Of a stretch of DNA of 64,000 bases, positions 18,291-26,456 are shown piece by piece. The stretch covers positions 1,054,001 through 1,118,000 of the forward strand of contig JADJOS010000001.1 in the NCBI GenBank assembly GCA_016713675.1. The letters are read 5' to 3'. The DNA is from Acidobacteriota bacterium (GTDB lineage Bacteria > Acidobacteriota > Blastocatellia > Pyrinomonadales > Pyrinomonadaceae). A model generated the notes under the pieces. The model saw only the letters and a program-made list of their open reading frames with translations. It was not told where the DNA came from and searched no databases. The translations under genes were made by a program, and so were the position numbers. Positions within the stretch are counted from its first letter, which is position 1; every line of letters begins with the position of its first letter.

Positions 18291-18770
18291 ATGGCTGATA
18301 TTCAGAAACAGATTGAGATCGAAAAAGGGCTGGATGATCTGTCGCGTTATCTCGACGGATTATTCAAGGTTCCGGGCACAGGCTGGCGGTTCGGCCTAGA
18401 TGCTCTGATAGGTTTGATACCGAATGTCGGCGATACGCTGACGTTCCTACCTTCGCTGTATATCCTGTTTGCGGGCGTCCGCTACGGCGTGCCCAAGATC
18501 ACACTCTTGCGGATGGCGTTCAACCTCGGGCTCGACTATATAGTCGGGTCTGTGCCGTTTGTCGGCGATGCTTTTGATTTTGTTTGGAAGGCGAACCAGC
18601 AGAACATGGACCTCATTCGCACCCGTGCCGCAGGACACGGTAAGGGAACTGCGAGCGACTATCTCTTTGTGATCGTCCTGATGTTTTTGCTCGGAGCATT
18701 GCTGGTCGGATCGATCTTTTCGAGCGTATTTCTTCTGTACTGGATCTTGTCGAGCCTATCGAACTCTTAG
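18291..18770 (+). CDS. DUF4112 membrane protein
   Basis: A protein of 159 residues from ATG 18291. It fits the DUF4112 pattern: a short hydrophilic N-terminus with LSRYLDGLFKVPGTGWRFGLDALIGLIPNVGDTLT, then FNLGLDYIVGSVPFVGDAFDFVWKAN, with the paired P-x-V/x-GD motifs. Two or three hydrophobic stretches end in a C-terminal transmembrane hairpin. The family function is unknown. The longer in-frame reading from 18261 begins inside the inverted repeat and is unlikely to be translated. It is a single gene bounded by inverted repeats on both sides. Confidence 0.85.
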   Translation: MADIQKQIEIEKGLDDLSRYLDGLFKVPGTGWRFGLDALIGLIPNVGDTLTFLPSLYILFAGVRYGVPKITLLRMAFNLGLDYIVGSVPFVGDAFDFVWKANQQNMDLIRTRAAGHGKGTASDYLFVIVLMFLLGALLVGSIFSSVFLLYWILSSLSNS

Positions 18771-18792
18771 GATCTTACCCAAGGACAAATAC

Positions 18793-18840
18793 AGATGGGC
18801 ACGGAGATGGTCAAATGTTTGATCATCTCCGTGCCCATCT
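18793..18840. repeat. Long convergent-gene inverted repeat, probable bidirectional terminator
   Basis: AGATGGGCACGGAGAT (18793-18808) pairs perfectly with 18825-18840. Pairing continues inwards through TGGTCAAA / TTTGATCA with one wobble, giving about 23 bp around a 2-base turn. It sits between the convergent DUF4112 and thioredoxin-like genes. No strong T-run follows, so Rho-independent function is uncertain. Confidence 0.7.
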
Positions 18841-18891
18841 ATCGCTGAATTTCCGCAGGACTGGCAATCTAACCGCACCCCGCTTTGCTGC

Positions 18892-19365
18892 TTAGGCAGC
18901 AGCGGCTTCGGCTGCAAACATTTTGTCGAGTGCTGTGGTGAGCACGCCGATGCCGAATTCGCCGGCGGCACGAGTTTTCAGTTTGCCGTCGGCGTCGAAT
19001 AAATAATAGACAGGCACCCAGCCCTGTTCGTTTTGGAATGCATCCTTTAGTTTGTGTAAACTATCGACCGCTGTCGGTTCGGTGATCTGATGTTCGGTGA
19101 TCGCTTCGTTTACCGTGTCGAGGTCGGTGTCGGCCTCGTATCGCGGCATGTGGATCGCGACGGTCTGCAAACCCTGTTCGCCGTATTTGGCCGTCAGCTC
19201 GCGAAGCTGCGGCATCTTTTCTTTGCAGATCCCGCACGAGACCGCCCAAAAATGGACGAGCGTCGGCTTTCCTTTGATTTGTTCAGTTGTATCGTCCTGC
19301 GAGCCGTTGAACCATGTGGTCGCTCCATCGAGCGGCGGCATCGCATCTCCAATTCTCATTGGCAT
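18892..19365 (-). CDS. TlpA-like thioredoxin-fold protein
   Basis: A 157-residue redoxin with PTLVHFWAVSCGICKEKMPQL, so the CxxC pair is C44-G-I-C47, and a cis-proline region WVPVYYLFDADGKL. There is no signal peptide or membrane anchor, so unlike most TlpA/ResA proteins it is probably cytoplasmic. I start at ATG 19365 because GAGGTG lies 6 bases upstream; the GTG in that motif could be misread as an earlier start. It lies downstream of the perR-peroxiredoxin pair, separated by about 100 bp holding an inverted repeat, and may supply reducing power to the peroxiredoxin. The last point is inference. Confidence 0.88.
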   Translation of the reverse strand: MPMRIGDAMPPLDGATTWFNGSQDDTTEQIKGKPTLVHFWAVSCGICKEKMPQLRELTAKYGEQGLQTVAIHMPRYEADTDLDTVNEAITEHQITEPTAVDSLHKLKDAFQNEQGWVPVYYLFDADGKLKTRAAGEFGIGVLTTALDKMFAAEAAAA

Positions 19366-19386
19366 AATATTCACCTCGTAAAAAAA

Positions 19387-19462
19387 TTAACCGCAGATGC
19401 ACACAAATGAACACAGATAAATGAAAATCAATTTGCGTCTATCTGCGTTCGTCTGCGGTTAA
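19387..19462. repeat. Intergenic imperfect inverted repeat (TTAACCGCAGA...TCTGCGGTTAA)
   Basis: The ends TTAACCGCAGA (19387-19397) and TCTGCGGTTAA pair exactly, and the arms continue imperfectly for about 30 bases. The left arm has internal short repeats (CAGATGCACACAAATGAACACAGATAAAT). It lies between prx and the downstream thioredoxin-like gene. It belongs to the same class as the repeats at 18223, 40937, 49989 and 59537. Confidence 0.75.
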
Positions 19463-19469
19463 TCTACTG

Positions 19470-20057
19470 TCAAACCTTTAGGTTTTCCTGGCCCGGTTTC
19501 CAATCGGCTGAACACAATCCGCCGGTCTGGAGGCCTTGCAGCACGCGAAGCGTTTCGTCGACCGAGCGTCCGATGTTCAGATCGTGAACGACGGCATATT
19601 GCAGGATGCCTTCGGGATTGATGATGTAAAGGCCGCGAAGAGCGATGTTGGCTTCCTCGACGAGGATGTTGTAAGCCCGGGCCAATTTGCCGCCGACGTC
19701 GGACGCAAGCGGATATTGCAGACCCTCGATGCCGTTCTTATCACGCGGCGTATTGATCCACGCACGGTGCGAGTGTACCGAGTCGGTCGAAATGCCGATA
19801 ACCTCGGCCCCGACGCCATTGAGTTCTTCTAAACGATCCGAGAATGCTGTAAGCTCTGTCGGGCAGACAAACGTGAAATCGAGCGGATAGAATAACAGGA
19901 CGAGCCATTTGCCCTTGTAATCAGAAAGCTTGACGTTCTCTTTCAAGGTCTCGATATTCTTGGTTGACGGCATATCGAAATTCGGTGCCGGTTGGCCGAC
20001 CTTGGCCAATGTGACCGTCGGTTCGGTCGAGAATGCAGTTGCTGTAGCTGTTGACAT
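19470..20057 (-). CDS. Typical 2-Cys peroxiredoxin (AhpC/Prx1 family)
   Basis: Reduces hydrogen peroxide and organic peroxides. The 195-residue protein has the peroxidatic Cys65 in YPLDFTFVCPTE and a resolving Cys182 in GGLCSADWKPG, with the catalytic Thr and Arg of the family in FVCPTE and the SVHSHRAWINTPR region. This marks it as a typical dimeric 2-Cys enzyme. It is 21 bp downstream of a PerR-type repressor gene whose promoter carries a Per box, so peroxide induction is likely. The recycling reductase is unknown; AhpF is not in the window. Confidence 0.95.
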   Translation of the reverse strand: MSTATATAFSTEPTVTLAKVGQPAPNFDMPSTKNIETLKENVKLSDYKGKWLVLLFYPLDFTFVCPTELTAFSDRLEELNGVGAEVIGISTDSVHSHRAWINTPRDKNGIEGLQYPLASDVGGKLARAYNILVEEANIALRGLYIINPEGILQYAVVHDLNIGRSVDETLRVLQGLQTGGLCSADWKPGQENLKV

Positions 20058-20078
20058 GTTTATGTATAACTCCTTGGT

Positions 20079-20483
20079 TTATTTATTATCAATGCAATCA
20101 GGGCAAATGCCCCGTAAAGTAAACTCTATGAATTCGGGTTCGAAATTGGACATGGCGGCGGCCCGGACGACGAGATCAGCGGGATGCTCCATCTCGATAT
20201 CGGCAAGCGTGCCGCATTTTGTGCAGATCGCGTGATCGTGCCGCGTGGTCATCCGGTCAAACCGGCTGGCACCGTTACCAAACTGTATCTCGGCAATGTG
20301 GCCTGCATCTTTTAGAAACCGCAGGCTGTTGTAAACCGTTGCGAAACTGATGCTAGGCAGCGTTGCTTTTGAATTAGTAAATACCTCGCTTGCGGTCAGA
20401 TGTTCTCGCGATGCACGGATGACCGACAGCACAACTTCACGCTGCCGCGTCAATCCCAGATCTTGTATCTCAGTCGATTTCAT
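20079..20483 (-). CDS. perR: PerR-type peroxide-sensing Fur-family repressor
   Basis: A 134-residue Fur-family protein. The N-terminal winged helix includes LTASEVFTNSKATLPSISFATVYNSLRFL. The structural zinc site is C87-x2-C90 (ICTKCG) and C127-x2-C130 (ICPDC). The regulatory metal site residues match PerR: D76 (RFD), H82 and H84 (RHDHAIC), and D95 at the position where PerR has Asp and Fur has Glu. The start is ATG 20483, preceded by GAGGG. The promoter and a perfect 7-1-7 Per box lie upstream, so it is autoregulated with the downstream peroxiredoxin. The PerR rather than Fur call rests on the D95 position and the context. Confidence 0.88.
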   Translation of the reverse strand: MKSTEIQDLGLTRQREVVLSVIRASREHLTASEVFTNSKATLPSISFATVYNSLRFLKDAGHIAEIQFGNGASRFDRMTTRHDHAICTKCGTLADIEMEHPADLVVRAAAMSNFEPEFIEFTLRGICPDCIDNK

Positions 20484-20493
20484 AGCCCTCTGA

Positions 20494-20521
20494 GTTGGCT
20501 CGTAATAATATGCGAGCCAAC
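20494..20521 (-). promoter_or_regulatory. Leader hairpin immediately before the perR ribosome site
   Basis: GTTGGCTCG (20494-20502) pairs perfectly with CGAGCCAAC (20513-20521) around a 10-base AT loop. It lies in the predicted 5' leader, a few bases before the GAGGG ribosome site of perR. It could limit translation initiation or be a second operator; the sequence alone does not decide. Confidence 0.5.
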
Positions 20522-20530
20522 TTGTTAGAT

Positions 20531-20561
20531 TTAGAATAATTCTAATTTTATGAAATGTCAA
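20531..20561 (-). promoter_or_regulatory. perR-prx promoter with Per box
   Basis: On the minus strand TTGACA (20561-20556), a 17-base spacer and TATTCT (20538-20533) form a good sigma-70 promoter. TTAGAATAATTCTAA at 20531-20545 is a perfect 7-1-7 palindrome, close to the Per box TTATAATNATTATAA. It covers the -10 element, so bound PerR would block RNA polymerase. Confidence 0.82.
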
Positions 20562-20660
20562 ACAAGATTGTGAATTTTTTCTCGAGGATGCTGGGGGCGA
20601 TATTCTTGAGGTTCGCAGTCAGTCGGATTCGCCGGATGCAAAGTTCGAACAACTTCGATC

Positions 20661-21821
20661 TCATTTTGTCCGGGTCTCAGTACCTGCATTAAAGATGAGT
20701 TTACGTCGAGCCTGAACGATCAAGCCGGGGCGTTTTGACGTGACCTCGATATTTCGCGTCGCGATGCCGCGTGTTTCGATGACAGGATTTTTTGGCGTGT
20801 AAGTGACCACATAGCTCGAATCGATCATTCGGGCGACAAGTGACGCTTTTTCGACCATTTCGTCAGTCGATTCGGGCAGTACGAAGACGCCGTTGGTATT
20901 TTCGACGACCTTTTCCAGTTGTGCTTGGCTTGTCTCGAGGTCGGCTTTACGGGCCTTTATCTTTTTGAGCAGTGTGCGGTCGAGATTGATCGTTGGCCCT
21001 ATCTTTGGCTGTTTGGCGGCTTCCTGCGGGCCGCCTTTCGGCAATTGGTCTTTGACCATGTCAGGCATCGCACTGCGAGGCGGCGTGTTTGAGATCATGC
21101 TCGTTCGCGGAGCAATGTCGACCGATTCCATTGATGTATAGCTGAGAACATGAACCGTAATATCGGTCGCGAGGAACTTTTGAAGTTCGATGCCGACCTG
21201 ATCGATACTGACCGAGCTATCGGTGCCGTCAGTTATGAGAACAAGGTGTTTATTGTCGAGCGAATTTCGATCAAAAAGTTGAGCGGCGATCTTCAAAGCC
21301 GCCGCGAACGCCGACTTGCGGCCGAAGTTGGTGCGCTTTACTGCTTCGTTGATCGCGTTACGGTCGTTAGTCCATTCCGAGACGACCTCGGCCGTTTCGC
21401 TATACTGAATTAGAGCGATAGAATCTTCGGGCCTAAGCGATGCGATAACGCCGCGCGCAACCTTGCGAGTCCAGTCGAGTGTCTTGACGCTCCTCATCTC
21501 GCCGCCAGTATCCATTACGATAAGGATATTTGCCGGAACAAAACGAACGCTTGTCGGTTGATGGAGAATGTCGTCATCGGTGATAACGATGTCACGGGCC
21601 TCGACACCCGGGAAAAAATTGTCGCGCTCGTCAAACGCCAACACGTTAAGCTTGATCTCCTCTGTAACGACACGGATCGTGTCATCCGGCGTCGGCGTCG
21701 GTTGGACACGGCCGGATTGACCGCTCACTGAAACAACCAGACCAAAAAGCGTGGCAAGGACCAAAAAGACAAGTGTGTGGCGTTTTGAAAACATAAAACT
21801 CTTACGGGTAAGATGCCTCAT
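20661..21821 (-). CDS. Secreted VWFA-related (acidobacterial-type) protein
   Basis: A 386-residue exported protein with a signal peptide (TLVFLVLATLFGLVVSVSGQ) followed by a Thr/Pro-rich stretch. Then comes the opening typical of the VWFA-related acidobacterial family: VVTEEIKLNVLAFDERDNFFPGVEARDIVITDDD. A VWA fold follows with ILIVMDTGGEMRS at the MIDAS position. The usual DxSxS is degenerate (DTGGE), so metal binding is doubtful. A second part runs to YVVTYTPKNPVIETRGIATRNIEV. The family is abundant in Acidobacteriota and its function is unknown. A shorter start at 21794 would also preserve the signal peptide. Confidence 0.88.
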   Translation of the reverse strand: MRHLTRKSFMFSKRHTLVFLVLATLFGLVVSVSGQSGRVQPTPTPDDTIRVVTEEIKLNVLAFDERDNFFPGVEARDIVITDDDILHQPTSVRFVPANILIVMDTGGEMRSVKTLDWTRKVARGVIASLRPEDSIALIQYSETAEVVSEWTNDRNAINEAVKRTNFGRKSAFAAALKIAAQLFDRNSLDNKHLVLITDGTDSSVSIDQVGIELQKFLATDITVHVLSYTSMESVDIAPRTSMISNTPPRSAMPDMVKDQLPKGGPQEAAKQPKIGPTINLDRTLLKKIKARKADLETSQAQLEKVVENTNGVFVLPESTDEMVEKASLVARMIDSSYVVTYTPKNPVIETRGIATRNIEVTSKRPGLIVQARRKLIFNAGTETRTK

Positions 21822-21879
21822 ATAGCGGCTAATTTGCTTTGATTAGACCAAAAGATCTGGAAAGCGTCGCAGGCCGCAC

Positions 21880-22950
21880 TTACAATTTCGGGTTTTCTTC
21901 GACAAAATCAAGCAGATTAGAGACGTACGAAGCGAAATTGGGGCAGCTAATACCGTACGGTCTCAATAGTGTGTCGGCGACCGAGGTGCCGTACGTTTGG
22001 GAAATGAAAAAGTACGGTACGCCGACCTTTGGCAATCCTGTGATCGGCGGCGAGATCGGTGTGTTCAGAAACCACTCGGTAAGCTTTGCGGGCGGGGCGA
22101 ACTCTGACTTTCGACCGGTCAGATCCTTGGCAATGACATCGAAAAGCCCGGCGGTCGTCAGGGGCGACGGGTCCGCGAGAGCAATGGTCTTTCCGGTCGC
22201 GGCCTTGTCACGTGCCAGAGCGGCGATAGCATCGACGACGAAATCGACTGGTACGAGATTGAGCCTGACGTTCTTATTGCCGACATTTACGACGCGAAGC
22301 AGCATCGGGGCCTTTCTGAGATATTGGATAAGGTAATAAATGCCGTCGTACTTTGCCGTCTCGCCAGTCTGCGAATCTCCTACGACTATTGATGGGCGAA
22401 AGATCGTTACGGGTAGATCGGATTTGAGTTTTTCGACTTCAATTTCGGCAAAATATTTGGTCTCCTCGTAATGATTGCGAAAACCGGCGTCGTGTTCAAG
22501 TTCGTCCTCTCGGATCTCCCCAATACGTTTTCCGGCTACGTAGCAGGTCGAGATATAGTTGTAACGACGTAGGTTCTTGAGCGTGCGAACAAAATTGTTG
22601 ACGTTTTTCGTCCCCTCGAGATTGACGCTTGCGGCGATATTTTTGGGGACCGCGAGATCGTAAACCGCCGCGAGGTGAAAGACATCGGTAGTTTCGTAGG
22701 CGATGGTTTCGAGGTCTTCTTTGGCAATACCGAGGTTTGGTTTTGTGATGTCGCCCTCGACGATTACGTAGCTCTCGAGCGGCGTATTGGTAAAATCGGC
22801 GATCTCGGTGATCTCCGCCATCGCCTTTTCGACAAATTCGGTCTGAACCAGCAAAAAGAACTGAGTTTCGCTTTTGGCGAGGCGTTCGACCAGGCGGCCG
22901 GCGATAAATCCGGGAAAGCCGGTGATAAAAATGGACTCGCGAAAGATCAT
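21880..22950 (-). CDS. NAD(P)-dependent extended SDR, fatty acyl reductase-like (NAD_binding_4)
   Basis: A 356-residue Rossmann protein. The nucleotide-binding motif is IFITGFPGFIAGRLVERL, with a TGxxGFxG pattern. VFHLAAVYDL and the catalytic Y-x3-K (HYEETKYFAE) follow, as does TIFRPSIVVGDS. This combination matches the male-sterility/thioester-reductase subgroup (NAD_binding_4) rather than plain epimerases. The C-terminal third is less conserved. A substrate such as an acyl thioester is possible but not shown. It stands alone, divergent from a 450-bp gene-free stretch. Confidence 0.82.
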   Translation of the reverse strand: MIFRESIFITGFPGFIAGRLVERLAKSETQFFLLVQTEFVEKAMAEITEIADFTNTPLESYVIVEGDITKPNLGIAKEDLETIAYETTDVFHLAAVYDLAVPKNIAASVNLEGTKNVNNFVRTLKNLRRYNYISTCYVAGKRIGEIREDELEHDAGFRNHYEETKYFAEIEVEKLKSDLPVTIFRPSIVVGDSQTGETAKYDGIYYLIQYLRKAPMLLRVVNVGNKNVRLNLVPVDFVVDAIAALARDKAATGKTIALADPSPLTTAGLFDVIAKDLTGRKSEFAPPAKLTEWFLNTPISPPITGLPKVGVPYFFISQTYGTSVADTLLRPYGISCPNFASYVSNLLDFVEENPKL

Positions 22951-23399
22951 AAGGCTAAATTCATTCTAGCAAGTCTTGAGCGTTAATGTGGAAACAGCAG
23001 GCTAAGCATTTCGGTATCGGCCGAGCAGCTTTGTCAGATCATAAATGTCGGCATGAAAAGCGATCTGAAGACAGGTACGAATGCGTCGTTCACAGGCGAT
23101 GATTAACCGACGCAGACAAAATTGCAAACGGCATTATCAGCAACTGTCTGAAACGAAAAATATCTGTGTCACCAATGGTCAAATTCCATGCAGCCAAACT
23201 CAATTTATGCGTCACCGGAGGTTGATTTTGTGTCACCGGAACCATTTTCCTGGTTACCAGTTGGCAAACCCAGATACCAAAGAGGCCGAGATGCGTCGCT
23301 GACTGACTGTTGCTTGTCTATTTGACGGATCGCCGGGGGCGACACACCCGACGGCCCGAGATCAAGTGAAACTCCGATATTATTTGTGTTTACATCACT
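22951..23399. other. Gene-free interval with short TGTCACC-type repeats
   Basis: No convincing coding frame. GTCACC recurs three times within about 80 bases (near 23158, 23211 and 23230), twice as GTCACCGGA, with tgTGTCACC flanks. Such multiple short terminal repeats are seen at ends of some insertion sequences, for example IS21-like, but no transposase is present. It may be a relic; the evidence is weak. Confidence 0.35.
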
Positions 23400-23741
23400 T
23401 TGACCGATGTGATAGATTCCGAGGTAGAGCTGATTTGTATGAGAATTCAGGAAATGCGGTCAGGCCTCGAGCATCTGAAAAAGAGAACCGAGCCCGAATC
23501 AGAAGAAAACTTCTTCGACTTTCGGTTGTCGCTGGAACCGGATCTTTCATGGCCGGACCCGACGGTTGAGGCAAAAAGCGAGCTCGACGAGCCGTGCTGG
23601 TCGCTGGTTTCGTTCGAACAGATCGAAGCCGGAGGGTTGACCTATCGGCAGGCTGCCGAGCTTATGTGGTTGCTCGACTCGCATGGCATCACCGGCCTGT
23701 GCGTCATCACCGACGAAGCCGCCGCACGCATGAAACGTTAA
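23400..23741 (+). CDS. Hypothetical acidic protein
   Basis: I do not recognise this 113-residue protein. It is acidic, with a helical N-terminal half (ICMRIQEMRSGLEHLKKRTEPESEENFFDFRLSLEPDLSWPDPT) and a C-terminal part (GGLTYRQAAELMWLLDSHGITGLCVITDEAAARM) that could form a small helix-strand domain. It may begin at TTG 23400 or at ATG 23439, where a GAGGT motif lies upstream. No signal peptide or membrane segment is visible. It meets the quinone oxidoreductase gene tail-to-tail with a 4-bp overlap. That tight packing and the absence of stops support a real gene. Confidence 0.55.
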   Translation: MTDVIDSEVELICMRIQEMRSGLEHLKKRTEPESEENFFDFRLSLEPDLSWPDPTVEAKSELDEPCWSLVSFEQIEAGGLTYRQAAELMWLLDSHGITGLCVITDEAAARMKR

Positions 23742-24721
23742 AATTCCAGCACGACCTTTCCAAAACTCTCGTTGGACTTCAAATAATTATAAGCAGCAAC
23801 AACGTCATTGACGGGATAGACACGGTCGACATTAGGCTCGACCGTGCCGGCGATGAGCATTGGTAAAACGTCGTCGACAAAGTAACTTGTGGCTTCAGCC
23901 TTTTCTTCGTTTGAGCGGCCGCGAAGCGTCGTGCCAATAATACTCGCACGTTTTTGAAGCGCGATCCCGAGGTTGAATTGAGCCATTCGACCCGAAGTGA
24001 GGCCGACAAGTATCAGGCGGCCTTTCATAGCTAAGCTGGCGAGATTTAGTTCAAAATACGCCCCACCGACGAGGTCGAGAATTACATCGACTCCGCGTCC
24101 GCCGGTTTTCTCAAGAACAGCTTCGGCAAATTTGGTTTCCGAAGTTGCGATGCCAAGATCGAGCCCGAACTCGGAACATCTCTCTAGCTTTTGAGCGGTT
24201 CGTGAGGTGCCGAGGACCGTTGCTCCTTTCGCCTTGGCGATTTGCAAACCGGCAAGTCCGACACCGGAACCGACGGCGTGAATAAGCAGAGTTTTGCCTT
24301 CACTGAGGCCGCCGAGAGTGAAGACCGCGTCGTGCGCGGTGATGAACGCCTCGGGCACTGCGGCAGCGTGGATGAAACTCAGGTTCTCCGGAATTTGAGC
24401 TAACAGAGCCTCGTCGATGAGCAAAAGCTCAGCCTGCGATTCTCCGGCAACGATGCCAAAAACTCGGTCACCCGCTTTCCATTTGCAAACGTGATTTCCG
24501 ACTTCAACAACCTCGCCGGCGAATTCAAGGCCTGGAATATTATTCGAATATCCGGCTGGCGGCGGGTACAACCCAGCGACTTGGAGCAGATCGGCTCGAT
24601 TGAGGCCGGCGGTCTTCACGCGGACAAGAACCTGCGTGTTTTGGGGGGTTGCCGGATCGGGGATCTCACGGATCTCGAGGTTTTCGGGAGTTCCAAATTC
24701 GGTGATATATACGGCTTGCAT
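23738..24721 (-). CDS. NADPH:quinone oxidoreductase (zinc-free MDR, PIG3-like)
   Basis: A 327-residue medium-chain dehydrogenase/reductase. It has the N-terminal GroES-like part (VLVRVKTAGLNRADLLQVAGLYPPPAGY... PGLEFAGEVVEVG) and a Rossmann domain with LIHAVGSGVGLAGLQIAKAKGATVLGTSRT. The N-R-A-D-L-L-Q-x-G-x-Y block is characteristic of the quinone oxidoreductase/PIG3 branch, and the catalytic-zinc cysteines of alcohol dehydrogenases are missing. It probably reduces quinones or reactive carbonyls with NADPH. Its ATG shares a base with the TAA stop of the TolC-like gene, placing it as the last gene of the efflux operon, perhaps as a detoxifying companion. Confidence 0.93.
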   Translation of the reverse strand: MQAVYITEFGTPENLEIREIPDPATPQNTQVLVRVKTAGLNRADLLQVAGLYPPPAGYSNNIPGLEFAGEVVEVGNHVCKWKAGDRVFGIVAGESQAELLLIDEALLAQIPENLSFIHAAAVPEAFITAHDAVFTLGGLSEGKTLLIHAVGSGVGLAGLQIAKAKGATVLGTSRTAQKLERCSEFGLDLGIATSETKFAEAVLEKTGGRGVDVILDLVGGAYFELNLASLAMKGRLILVGLTSGRMAQFNLGIALQKRASIIGTTLRGRSNEEKAEATSYFVDDVLPMLIAGTVEPNVDRVYPVNDVVAAYNYLKSNESFGKVVLEF

Positions 24722-26451
24722 TATTTAATCTTAGCTTCGATATCATTTGCTTTAAGTGAGTTGCCCGTTGCACGTTCTAGTTCGGCAATGGCTTTGTTAA
24801 GCTCGGTGCGGGCGCGAAGCTCGTTACTGCGTGCGGCGGCGAGGGCGGTTTGTCGTTCGAGCACTTTGTAAATATCTGATTGGCCTTCGTCGAGCTTTCG
24901 CTGCTCCGATTCATATTGTTTTGCCGTGTTCTCACGAGCGATCGCGGCTGCTCGTAGGCGGCCTTCCGAAGTGCGGACCGATTGGAGCGCATTTCGAACT
25001 TCGACCTGGATGCCTTGTTCGATCTGTTCCCGCTGCGTGTTAATGCGTTCCGCCTCGACTTTTGCTCGCCCAAGTTGGGCATTCGCGGTCTTATCGCCGA
25101 AAAGAGGAATGTTGAAATTGATGCCGAACCGCAGAACCGGATATCTGTTAGCAAAAACACCGCGAAATGGGCTGCCCGTGAGCAAAGCAAGATTCTCTTG
25201 CTGCTGAGCACAGCCAACAGGGTCGGGCGGCACTGTCGTACACGGCCCTGGAAACGTGGGATTAAAGCCCGGATTTTGGCTGCCGCCGACGCCGGCCGAT
25301 GTATAACCGGCGGTGAAGTCGATCTGGGGTTTTTTCTGATCTCGATAGAGTCGTTGGTCGAGCAGATTGATATCTTTCTGGACCTTATTGATCTCCATCT
25401 CGGGCCTGTTTCCGAGCGCAAGGTCCATTGCCTCGGGCAGTGTGGTCCTTGGTATCTCTTTTTCGACGCTTTCGACCGGGGTCAAGGCCTGCCGCCATAT
25501 CGAATTATTGCGGTTTGGTGAGATCAGGCTTTTGACGACATTTTCGGTCGTGTTCACAATGTTTAACGCGTCATAAACAGCTTGTTCAAAATTAGCGACC
25601 TGCGTTTCGGCGGCAACTATGTCGATCGGAGCAAGTTGGCCCTCCTCGACGAGGCGGCGGTTATGTTCGAGCTGAGACTTGGCGTCGCGAACGCCGTCAC
25701 GTTGCACCTGTAAGTTTCGGAGCGCGTAGGCAAGATCCCAATACGCTTTCTCAACCGCCGCAACAACCTCGATCGAACGCTGGCGAAACTGCGTATCGGT
25801 CAGTTCAATATTGCGTTTGGCGATTTCGATAGTTCGGCGTCCAGCGTCGAATTTCCGTCCTCTGAACAAAGGCTGAGTAAGCGAAAATCCAAGACTCGAA
25901 TTATATTGCGGGCTCAGGATGCTGATCGGATTATCCGTGGTCACGCGGGAATTGTTAAATGTTCCCGCCAGGACCGTACCAAATCGCGGAAGGTATCCCT
26001 GCACCGTCGCGTTGGCGATGAATGAACCCTGCGTGGTCTTCTGATTATTGCTGAAAATACTGACGTTCGGCGTCGTCGCCCGTTCGTAGTACGACTGGCC
26101 CGAAAGCCTCGGCTGAAAGATTCCGCCGGTGCTGCGAAGGTCCCATTCGGCGATCGCCGATGATTTGCGAGCGACTTCGATATCGCGGTTGTTTTCGAGT
26201 GCGAGCTCGATCGCTTCGCGCAATGTGAGCGGTTTTTGGTCCGTCATATCGACGCCAACGCGGCCAAGATCCGGAAGCGAACGATCATCCGAACTGTATT
26301 TTGCAGCGACCTCGGGAACTCCTAAGATATTTTCCGGCGCGACATTTTGGACGTCGCTCACGGCAGGCGTCGGCGTCGGGCTCTGAGCCAGAGCCTCGCT
26401 GCCGGCTGCAATCAGCAATGCCAATATGATTAAGTATAAATGCCGTTTCAT
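24721..26451 (-). CDS. TolC-like outer membrane efflux protein
   Basis: Forms the outer-membrane channel of a tripartite pump. The 576-residue protein has a signal peptide (LYLIILALLIAAGSEALAQ), a Pro/Thr linker and two OEP repeats with long coiled-coil helices. The repeats are LTLREAIELALENNRDIEVARK in the first half and LPEAMDLALGNRPEMEINKVQKDINLLDQ in the second. The C-terminal helix is rich in Ala/Arg/Glu. An extra loop with PCTTVPPDPVGCAQQQ adds a possible disulfide. It is encoded 5 bp downstream of the second RND half in the TetR-controlled operon. Confidence 0.93.
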   Translation of the reverse strand: MKRHLYLIILALLIAAGSEALAQSPTPTPAVSDVQNVAPENILGVPEVAAKYSSDDRSLPDLGRVGVDMTDQKPLTLREAIELALENNRDIEVARKSSAIAEWDLRSTGGIFQPRLSGQSYYERATTPNVSIFSNNQKTTQGSFIANATVQGYLPRFGTVLAGTFNNSRVTTDNPISILSPQYNSSLGFSLTQPLFRGRKFDAGRRTIEIAKRNIELTDTQFRQRSIEVVAAVEKAYWDLAYALRNLQVQRDGVRDAKSQLEHNRRLVEEGQLAPIDIVAAETQVANFEQAVYDALNIVNTTENVVKSLISPNRNNSIWRQALTPVESVEKEIPRTTLPEAMDLALGNRPEMEINKVQKDINLLDQRLYRDQKKPQIDFTAGYTSAGVGGSQNPGFNPTFPGPCTTVPPDPVGCAQQQENLALLTGSPFRGVFANRYPVLRFGINFNIPLFGDKTANAQLGRAKVEAERINTQREQIEQGIQVEVRNALQSVRTSEGRLRAAAIARENTAKQYESEQRKLDEGQSDIYKVLERQTALAAARSNELRARTELNKAIAELERATGNSLKANDIEAKIK

Positions 26452-26456
26452 AAAAA

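Noticed and set aside
20661..21821. Functional metal-binding VWA (MIDAS) site in the VWFA-related protein
   Set aside because: The expected DxSxS is DTGGE, so the usual metal site is not present; I keep the family call but not a MIDAS function.
22951..23399. Possible insertion-sequence end (TGTGTCACC repeats)
   Set aside because: No transposase, no paired terminal inverted repeats and no target duplication could be seen, so it is listed only as a gene-free interval.
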